From Sphingomonadales bacterium (lineage in GTDB: Bacteria; Pseudomonadota; Alphaproteobacteria; Sphingomonadales; Sphingomonadaceae), in contig JAFKLV010000291.1 in assembly GCA_017304125.1 (NCBI GenBank), forward strand, positions 1-10,720: DNA of 10,720 bases. The letters run 5' to 3'. This document shows positions 5,801 to 10,720 of this stretch, one piece after another. Each line of letters begins with the position of its first letter. The stretch's first letter is position 1. The position numbers were made by a program, and so were the translations under genes. The notes under the pieces were generated by a model. It worked only from the letters and a program-made list of their open reading frames with translations, was not told the DNA's origin and searched no databases.

Positions 5801-7204
5801 TCAAATATCCGCCGGATCGATAATCCGCCCGGCGATCGCCGCCGCAGCGGCCATTGCGGGGCTCATCAGATGCGTCCGGCCACCGGCGCCCTGACGGTTC
5901 TCGAAATTGCGGTTGGAGGTCGCCGCGCAGCGTTCGCCGGGGGCGAGCCGATCGGGGTTCATGCCCACGCACATCGAGCAACCAGGCTCGCGCCAGTCGA
6001 ACCCCGCCGCGCGGAAGATATCGGCCAGCCCCTCCGCTTCGGCCTGCTGGCGGACCAGCCCCGAACCGGGAACGATCATCGCCTTCACGCCCGGCGCGAC
6101 ATGCCGCCCGCGCGCGATCGCGGCGACCGTCCGCAGATCCTCGATCCGGCTGTTGGTGCAGCTGCCGATAAAGGCGCGGTCGATCGCCAGCCCGGCGATC
6201 GGCTGATCGGGCGCGAGCCCCATATAAGCGAGCGCGCGTTCCTGCGCGGCGCGGTCGAGCGGATCGGCGGTGGTGCGCGGATCGGGGATATGGCCGTCGA
6301 TCGCAATGACCTGCGACGGCACGGTGCCCCAGGTCACCATCGGACGCAGCGTATCCGCCGCGACCGAAATCTCGCGATCGAAATGCGCGTCGGGGGCACT
6401 GGCAAGCGTGCGCCATTCGGCGACGTGGCGGTCCCATTCCTCGCCCTGCGGCGCGCCCGGCCGCCCGGCTAGATAGGCGAAGGTCGTCTCGTCAGGGCCG
6501 ATCAACGCGGCGCGTGCGCCCATCTCGACCGCGAGGTTGCACAATGTCATCCGCGCTTCCATCGACAGCGCAGCGACCGCCGTGCCGGCGAATTCCATGA
6601 CATGCCCCAAGGCGCCATCGACCCCGATCGCGGCGAGGATGCCGAGCGCGAGATCCTTGGCCGAGAGATGCGCTGGTAGCGCGCCGGTGACATTGAGCCG
6701 CATCGACTTGGGTTTGCGCAGCCGCAATGTCTGCGTCGCGAGGACATGTTCGATCTGCGAGGTGCCGATGCCGAACGCCAGCGAGCCGAATGCGCCATGG
6801 GTCGAGGTGTGGCTGTCGCCGCACACGATCGTCATCCCCGGCCAGGTGCGCCCCTGTTCGGGGGCGACGACATGGACGATGCCGTTGCGCGGATCGCCCA
6901 TGTCGAACCGCTCGATCTTGTAGCGCTCGCTATTCTCGACCAGCCGGGCGAGCTGCGCGCGCGCCTCAGGGTCGGCGACCGCTGCGATGCCGTCGGCCTG
7001 CGCGACGGTGGGGACATTGTGATCGAACAGCGCCAGCGTCCGCCCCGGCTGGCGGACCCCGCGCCCATGCGCTTCAAGCCCGGCAAAAGCCTGTGGCGAG
7101 GTGACTTCGTGCAACAGATGCAGGTCGACGTAGAGCAATGTCTCGCCGCCATCCTGGAGGATGGCGTGGCGATCCCAGATGTGATCGAACAGGGTGTCGG
7201 TCAC
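5801..7204 (-). CDS. LeuC-like large subunit of a 3-isopropylmalate dehydratase-family hydro-lyase
   Basis: A [4Fe-4S] aconitase-superfamily large subunit of 467 residues, the usual LeuC length. Cluster ligands are Cys349 in IGSCTNSR (347-353) and Cys409 and Cys412 in PGCSMC (407-412). Other signatures are VCGDSHTSTHGAFG (127-140), GIGTSQIEHVLATQTL (145-160) and SNRNFENRQG (430-439). It would catalyse reversible hydration/dehydration of a 2- or 3-hydroxy diacid together with the LeuD-like protein. GTG 7204 overlaps the CoA-transferase stop (GTGA), so it is the second gene of that operon. Its 3' end faces leuD-like across 60 bases. The large subunit alone cannot show the substrate; the genomic setting argues against leucine synthesis. 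Confidence 0.88.
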   Translation of the reverse strand: MTDTLFDHIWDRHAILQDGGETLLYVDLHLLHEVTSPQAFAGLEAHGRGVRQPGRTLALFDHNVPTVAQADGIAAVADPEARAQLARLVENSERYKIERFDMGDPRNGIVHVVAPEQGRTWPGMTIVCGDSHTSTHGAFGSLAFGIGTSQIEHVLATQTLRLRKPKSMRLNVTGALPAHLSAKDLALGILAAIGVDGALGHVMEFAGTAVAALSMEARMTLCNLAVEMGARAALIGPDETTFAYLAGRPGAPQGEEWDRHVAEWRTLASAPDAHFDREISVAADTLRPMVTWGTVPSQVIAIDGHIPDPRTTADPLDRAAQERALAYMGLAPDQPIAGLAIDRAFIGSCTNSRIEDLRTVAAIARGRHVAPGVKAMIVPGSGLVRQQAEAEGLADIFRAAGFDWREPGCSMCVGMNPDRLAPGERCAATSNRNFENRQGAGGRTHLMSPAMAAAAAIAGRIIDPADI

Positions 7205-8379
7205 ACGATGCCGCGCTGCTTGAGGTCGGCGATCGTCGCTTCGTCATAGCCGGCGTTGCGCAATTCGGCCTCGGTATCCGCGCCGACCTGCACCGGTGCC
7301 GGATGACGAACTGCGCCCGGCGTGCGGGTAAGGCGCGGAAACACGCCCTGCATCGGCACCGTGCCGTGGCGCTCGGTCTCGATCGACACGATCGCGTCGC
7401 GCGCCGCGAAATGCGGGTCGGCGAGCATGTCGCGCGCGCCGAACATCCGTCCGGCGGGCACCGCATATTGCTCCATCAGCGCCTCGACCGCCGCGACCTC
7501 TTGCCCGCGCGTCCAGTCCGCGATCATCGTATCGAGCAATTCCTGATGTTCGCCGCGCGCATTATGCGTCGCGAAGCGCGGATCGTCGCCGAGTTCGGGC
7601 GCGCCCATCGCGGTCGCCAGCCGGCGGAAGATCGCATCCTGATTGGCCGCGATCAGCAATTCGCCGTCGCGGCACGGATAGACGTTGGACGGCGCGATGC
7701 CCTTGAGGATCGACCCCGATCGCGCTCGGACATGCCCGGCGGCGGCATATTCGGGGATCAGCCCTTCCATCACCTGCAGCACCGATTCGAACAGGCTGAC
7801 GTCGACGATCTGGCCGCGCCCGCTCTTCTCGCGCTCGTGCAGCGCGGCAAGCGCCCCGAGGCAGCCGTAGGTGCCGGCAAGGCTATCGCCGATCGAGACG
7901 CCGAGCCGCGACGGCGGGCGATCCGGCGTGCCGACCAAGGCACGCCACCCGCCCATCGCCTCGCCGATCCCGCCGAATCCGGCACGCGTCGAATAAGGCC
8001 CGGTCTGGCCATAGCCCGACACGCGCACGACGATCAGCCGCGGGTTGGCGGCGCATAGCTCGGCGGGGTCGAGGTGCCATTTCTCCAGCGTGCCGGGGCG
8101 GAAATTCTCGATCAGCACATCGGCCCCGGCGATCAGCCGGCGCGCAATCTCCTGCCCCTCAGCGGTGCGCAGATCGGCGGCGACCGAGCGCTTGTTGCGC
8201 GCGATCACCTCCCACCACACCGGCGGATCGCCCGCGCCCCATTGCCGCATCGGATCGCCGGTCTTGGGCGGCTCGATCTTGACCACCGTCGCGCCAAGGT
8301 CGCCGAACAATTGCGCACAGAATGGCCCTGCGATCAGCTGCCCCAGCTCGACGACGCGAATGTCCGATAACGGTCCCAC
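7201..8379 (-). CDS. CaiB/BaiF family class III CoA-transferase
   Basis: A formyl-CoA-transferase-type enzyme of 392 residues that moves CoA from a donor such as succinyl-CoA to a carboxylic acid. The N-terminal Rossmann part has VVELGQLIAGPFC (9-21) and FGDLGATVVKIEPP (25-38). RNKRSVAADL (61-70) and LIENFRPGTLEKW (89-101) follow, then VSGYGQTGPYS (120-130). The catalytic aspartate is Asp165 in SIGDSLAGTYG (162-172). GGIGEAMGG (136-144) is the usual region before it. The start is GTG 8379, with GGGGGA a few bases upstream. It is the first gene of an operon with the LeuC-like subunit, behind a promoter with a perfect TATAAT. Relatives include succinyl-CoA:citramalate, itaconate and benzylsuccinate CoA-transferases; the acceptor here is inferred from the neighbouring hydro-lyase and lyase. 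Confidence 0.92.
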   Translation of the reverse strand: MGPLSDIRVVELGQLIAGPFCAQLFGDLGATVVKIEPPKTGDPMRQWGAGDPPVWWEVIARNKRSVAADLRTAEGQEIARRLIAGADVLIENFRPGTLEKWHLDPAELCAANPRLIVVRVSGYGQTGPYSTRAGFGGIGEAMGGWRALVGTPDRPPSRLGVSIGDSLAGTYGCLGALAALHEREKSGRGQIVDVSLFESVLQVMEGLIPEYAAAGHVRARSGSILKGIAPSNVYPCRDGELLIAANQDAIFRRLATAMGAPELGDDPRFATHNARGEHQELLDTMIADWTRGQEVAAVEALMEQYAVPAGRMFGARDMLADPHFAARDAIVSIETERHGTVPMQGVFPRLTRTPGAVRHPAPVQVGADTEAELRNAGYDEATIADLKQRGIV

Positions 8380-8395
8380 GAGATCCCCCGATAAA

Positions 8396-8435
8396 ACTTA
8401 GAATACTAATTATATCGGCACGAGGCGGCGCGCAA
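8396..8435 (-). promoter_or_regulatory. Promoter of the CoA-transferase/LeuC operon with operator-like site C
   Basis: A perfect -10, TATAAT, is read on the minus strand at 8414-8409. A -35 candidate, TTGCGC (8435-8430), is 15 bases upstream; the one-base-shifted GTTGCG would give 16. Site C, ACTTAGAATACTAA on the plus strand (8396-8409), is the best match to the shared consensus. It contains the perfect TTAG-N4-CTAA palindrome and abuts the -10, a position where a repressor would block initiation. Confidence 0.65.
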
Positions 8436-8450
8436 CCCCACAGCGCGCCG
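8426..8450. repeat. Perfect 8-base inverted repeat after the FMN reductase gene
   Basis: CGGCGCGC (8426-8433) and GCGCGCCG (8443-8450) can pair around a 9-base loop. It starts 6 bases past the FMN reductase stop. There is no T run after it on the minus strand, so it is at best a weak terminator. Its left arm overlaps the -35 region of the CoA-transferase promoter. Confidence 0.5.
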
Positions 8451-8455
8451 GATGT

Positions 8456-9034
8456 TCACCCGCGTAGCCGGCCCGCCACATCGACCAGCCGCGTCACCAG
8501 CCCGTCGAGGATCGTATTGGGCAACGGTTCGGCCAATGTGCGCTCCGGGGTGAAGGCGCCGCCGGCGAGCGCGACGGCGAGCTGCTCGGGGATGACCATC
8601 ATTTGCACCGTCCCCAATATCTGCCGCAAATGCGCCAGCGCGCGCATCCCGCCGAACGGGCCGATCGAGGCCGACATGATCCCCGCCGCCTTGCCGCGAA
8701 ACGCAGTGAGCGCAACGAGCGATTCGCCCCCCTCAGGGCGCGACGCCCAGTCGATCGCATTTTTGAGCAAGGCCGGGATCGAGCCATTGTGCTCGGGCGA
8801 GGCAATCAACAGCCCGTCGCACGCCGCCAGCGTCGCCTTCAGCCGGCGCGCGTCGGCCGGGCAGGCCTGATGCTCAATATCCTGGCAATAGACCGGCAGA
8901 TCGAAGGTCGCGAGGTCGATCACCTCGGCCTGCGCGCCCGCTGCGGTCACGCGGGCCGCGCCCAATGCGGCGAGTGCCGTATTGTGCGATCCCTGTCGCA
9001 CGCTGCCCGATATCACGCCGATCCGCACCGTCAT
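8456..9034 (-). CDS. NADPH-dependent FMN reductase family protein
   Basis: A flavodoxin-like quinone/FMN reductase of 192 residues. The FMN phosphate loop is GSVRQGSHNTAL (10-21). The family hallmark PEHNGSIPALLKNAIDW (80-96) is followed by SRP (98-100), and FRGKAAGIMSAS (112-123) and GPFGGMRALAHLRQIL (125-140) complete the flavin and dimer regions. It would use NAD(P)H to reduce FMN or a quinone-like substrate in the cytoplasm. GAGGAG (9041-9046) is spaced six bases from ATG 9034 but only three from GTG 9037, so ATG is chosen. It lies 55 bases downstream of the second MarR gene on the same strand, with an operator-like site between them. A role supplying reduced flavin to a monooxygenase, or detoxifying quinones, is possible, but no monooxygenase is in view. 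Confidence 0.9.
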   Translation of the reverse strand: MTVRIGVISGSVRQGSHNTALAALGAARVTAAGAQAEVIDLATFDLPVYCQDIEHQACPADARRLKATLAACDGLLIASPEHNGSIPALLKNAIDWASRPEGGESLVALTAFRGKAAGIMSASIGPFGGMRALAHLRQILGTVQMMVIPEQLAVALAGGAFTPERTLAEPLPNTILDGLVTRLVDVAGRLRG

Positions 9035-9040
9035 CACCCA

Positions 9041-9046
9041 CTCCTC
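9041..9046 (-). promoter_or_regulatory. Ribosome binding site GAGGAG of the FMN reductase gene
   Basis: A strong GAGGAG has ideal spacing to ATG 9034 and is too close to the alternative GTG 9037. It settles the start. Confidence 0.75.
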
Positions 9047-9053
9047 AGATAAA

Positions 9054-9093
9054 TTAGTTATCTAAGGATCACGGCGAAGACGCGTGCGGTCAA
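9054..9093 (-). promoter_or_regulatory. Promoter region of the FMN reductase with operator-like site D
   Basis: Site D, CCTTAGATAACTAA on the minus strand (9067-9054), contains a perfect TTAG-N4-CTAA palindrome and fits the shared consensus. A good -35, TTGACC (9093-9088), overlaps the MarR stop codon. At 17 bases the -10 would be the poor GATCCT (9070-9065), so the exact promoter is unsure. The site ends 20 bases before the ATG. Confidence 0.5.
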
Positions 9094-9605
9094 GCCCTCC
9101 CTTCCGAATCCTCGTCGTTGAGGCTGGGCAGGCGGCGCGCTTCCTCGGTGAGATTGGTGATCACGCGGCGCAGCAGCCGCTGCAGCGTCTCCACCTCATC
9201 GTCGTCCATCCCGGCGGTGGCGACCGCGTGCACCTGCGCGTTGAGCGGGGCAAGCTTCGCTTCCAGCGATTTGGCGATGGGGGTGAGGTAGATATGGATC
9301 TTGCGCCGGTCGATCGCGCTTTTCTCGCGCCGGATCAGCCCGGATGATTCCAGCCCCTTGAGCGCGACCACGGTGGTGGGTTCGCGCATCCCGACGCGTT
9401 CGCTCAGCTCACGCTGGGTAATCCCGTCCTCGATCCACAATTGACGCAGAAAGCGCCATTGCCCCGCGGAAATATCGTGTTGCAGCGTATGCCGCTCCAG
9501 CAACCGCGAGAAATTGCGGAACACGATACGCGTGAGATAGCCGATGCTATTCTCGGGATTCTTGTAATATTCGGCGGGTTGGCGAGGGGGCCGCTTCTCG
9601 GTCAA
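9090..9605 (-). CDS. MarR family transcriptional regulator (second)
   Basis: A 171-residue MarR regulator with an N-terminal extension (about residues 1-20). Helices follow at about 20-60 (including ISAGQWRFLRQLW, 45-57). The helix-turn-helix is ITQRELSERVGM (62-73) with recognition helix REPTTVVALKGLESSG (74-89), then a wing with DRRKIHIYLT (99-108). The C-terminus is acidic. The start is TTG 9605, eight bases after GGAG; the next in-frame Met is Met73, inside the HTH, so a non-ATG start is required. It sits directly upstream of the FMN reductase on the same strand and is a natural candidate to control it. No copy of the shared operator lies in its own upstream gap. It and the first MarR share little beyond the fold, so which one binds the four sites is open. 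Confidence 0.88.
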   Translation of the reverse strand: MTEKRPPRQPAEYYKNPENSIGYLTRIVFRNFSRLLERHTLQHDISAGQWRFLRQLWIEDGITQRELSERVGMREPTTVVALKGLESSGLIRREKSAIDRRKIHIYLTPIAKSLEAKLAPLNAQVHAVATAGMDDDEVETLQRLLRRVITNLTEEARRLPSLNDEDSEGRA

Positions 9606-9638
9606 GGCCTGTTCTCCGGATGTGGGCCGTATCGCACA

Positions 9639-9667
9639 AGGTTATGGGCAATGCGGGCGGCCGGCAA
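9639..9667 (-). promoter_or_regulatory. Candidate promoter of the second MarR gene
   Basis: On the minus strand TTGCCG (9667-9662) and TAACCT (9644-9639) are spaced by 17 bases, about 33 bases upstream of the TTG start. This is a moderate match to a housekeeping sigma factor consensus. There is no CTTAG-type operator here. Confidence 0.35.
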
Positions 9668-9694
9668 TACACAAACCGGAAGCTTACGGAACGT

Positions 9695-10669
9695 TCATTT
9701 GTTTGGCGGCGAGACACGATCATTGTCGACGCGGTCATATTCGGCCTGGATTTCGGCCGGCGGGTCCTCGTCGCCCTCGCTGGGCAAGGTTTTACCGAGT
9801 GTCGCCGCCCACCGCTCCAGCCAGGTCACGCCGTCCTTTTCGGCATAAGTATCGCGGGTGCGATAGGCACGGTCGCGCATCGCTTCGTCGATCGTCACCG
9901 GACGCAGCCGCGCGGCGCGCAGCAGTTTCAGCAAGGCATCCAGCGTATCGGCGTTGAGCCGCGTGCAATGGAGCAACATAACATGTGCGATATCGCGCCC
10001 GAACAATATCTTGGCGCTCTCCTGCGACCATTTGATGCGCATCGCGGTATAAGCGAGATAGGTTTCGCGAATGCGTTTCTGCCGCGCGACATCATGTTTG
10101 GCGATCGCATCGTCATAGGGCTCAGCGAATTCCCAATCTTCCGCGTCGATCGTCACCGGCGCGACGCGATAGCCGTGGTCGGCCAGCCAGCGGTTGATCC
10201 AGTCGCGCACCGCGCGCGGCGAGCCGGTCTCGAGATAGGGGTGGCGGAACCAGCGCAATTTCTTGCCGCGCGCTTTCATCAGCGGGCGGGTGATCCGCTC
10301 GCCGCGTTCGATATCCGCGGCATAGGCCGCGGCGCCCAGGGTGTTGGGCGAGCTGTGCGAGAAAGTGTGGTTGCCGAGCAGCATCCCGGCGTCGAGCCAA
10401 TGCTTCAGATTGTCGACCTGATGCTCGTGCTGCAGATCGTCGATCTTGCTTTCGTTGACGAAGCCGATCGCGGGGACCCGATTCTCGCGCAGCTTGCGGA
10501 GCAGATCGCGGTTGAGATCGTCGACATAGCTCTGGTTGGCTTCGATCGTCAGCGCGGGCAGGTCGTCGAAGGTCAGCGCGATCTTGCCCTCGCGTTCGCG
10601 CGCCGTCGCGGGTGTGGCAGCGAGCAGCGCCAGTGCGGCCAATGCGCGCGCCCAGTTCGTTTTCGGCAA
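9695..10669 (-). CDS. Secreted polysaccharide deacetylase (NodB-homology) family protein
   Basis: A carbohydrate esterase 4-like metal-dependent deacetylase of 324 residues. The N-terminus has Lys3 and Arg8, a hydrophobic stretch (9-23) and an ATPATA site, so it is probably a Sec signal peptide cut near residue 23; the enzyme would act in the periplasm or cell envelope. NodB motifs in order are LTFDD (32-36), HTFSH (101-105; His101 and His105 as metal ligands), RHPY (142-145), DAEDW (175-179) and LLH (232-234). LTFDD is followed by Leu-Pro rather than the usual Gly-Pro. The C-terminus beyond about 270 is charged and not part of the domain. TTG 10669 is chosen because AGGGGG lies five bases upstream and the signal peptide begins there. 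Its substrate is unknown, and it is probably unrelated to the catabolic genes. Confidence 0.87.
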   Translation of the reverse strand: MPKTNWARALAALALLAATPATAREREGKIALTFDDLPALTIEANQSYVDDLNRDLLRKLRENRVPAIGFVNESKIDDLQHEHQVDNLKHWLDAGMLLGNHTFSHSSPNTLGAAAYAADIERGERITRPLMKARGKKLRWFRHPYLETGSPRAVRDWINRWLADHGYRVAPVTIDAEDWEFAEPYDDAIAKHDVARQKRIRETYLAYTAMRIKWSQESAKILFGRDIAHVMLLHCTRLNADTLDALLKLLRAARLRPVTIDEAMRDRAYRTRDTYAEKDGVTWLERWAATLGKTLPSEGDEDPPAEIQAEYDRVDNDRVSPPNK

Positions 10670-10720
10670 TCTCGCCCCCTGTCGATCGAACGGCCGCTAT
10701 CGCGCAGCGCCATGACGCCT
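10670..10720. other. Right-edge leader of the deacetylase gene
   Basis: Fifty-one bases upstream of the deacetylase hold its ribosome binding site, AGGGGG (10675-10680). I see no gene or clear promoter in the remainder. Confidence 0.4.

Noticed and set aside
5589..6437. Minus-strand open frame of 282 codons overlapping the LeuC-like gene
   Set aside because: It is frame-shifted against a LeuC-like frame with all iron-sulfur ligands intact, and its product is an Arg/Ser-rich shadow.
5183..7204. Calling the pair the leucine-biosynthesis leuC and leuD
   Set aside because: There is no leuA or leuB, the genes are split on two strands, the small subunit has altered motif residues, and the neighbours are catabolic. 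I kept a family-level name only.
1..10720. tRNA, rRNA, CRISPR arrays, insertion sequences, transposases or attachment sites
   Set aside because: None was seen on either strand. The gaps are too short and hold no repeat arrays or terminal inverted repeats.

Overview
This GC-rich, tightly packed window looks like an alphaproteobacterium, most likely a sphingomonad. That is a judgement from protein style, short gaps, start/stop overlaps and frequent GATCG words; no rRNA or other marker gene is present. Almost all of it is protein coding, and no gap exceeds about 120 bases.

Layout, left to right. (1) A leftward operon of three coupled genes: an alpha/beta hydrolase (2504-3631), an APH-type small-molecule kinase (1494-2498) and an enolase-like gene (from 1497 to the window edge). 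The enolase-like frame changes family at about 541-561: it runs in frame into the C-terminus of a GT1 glycosyltransferase. That is either an unusual recombination or a chimeric assembly. (2) An HMG-CoA-lyase-family gene (leftward), divergent from a MarR regulator coupled to a LeuD-like small dehydratase subunit (rightward). (3) A LeuC-like large subunit translationally coupled behind a CaiB/BaiF class III CoA-transferase (leftward). LeuC therefore converges on LeuD instead of sitting beside it in an operon. (4) An NADPH-dependent FMN reductase, a second MarR regulator and a secreted polysaccharide deacetylase, all leftward.

The most coherent reading of the middle is a catabolic module. A LeuCD-like hydro-lyase, a class III CoA-transferase and an HMGL-type lyase together could hydrate an unsaturated C5-type diacid (citraconate-like), activate the resulting 2-methylmalate to its CoA ester and cleave it to acetyl-CoA plus a 2-oxo acid. 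The substrate is inferred, not shown. The hydrolase, kinase and enolase-like proteins could prepare a precursor, but nothing in the sequence proves it.

Four short AT-rich sites, with consensus close to ACTTAGnATACTAA, lie just upstream of the hydrolase operon, the lyase/MarR pair, the CoA-transferase/LeuC operon and the FMN reductase. At least two overlap good -10 elements. This ties the dispersed transcription units into one probable MarR-type regulon. The polysaccharide deacetylase at the right end is probably not part of it.
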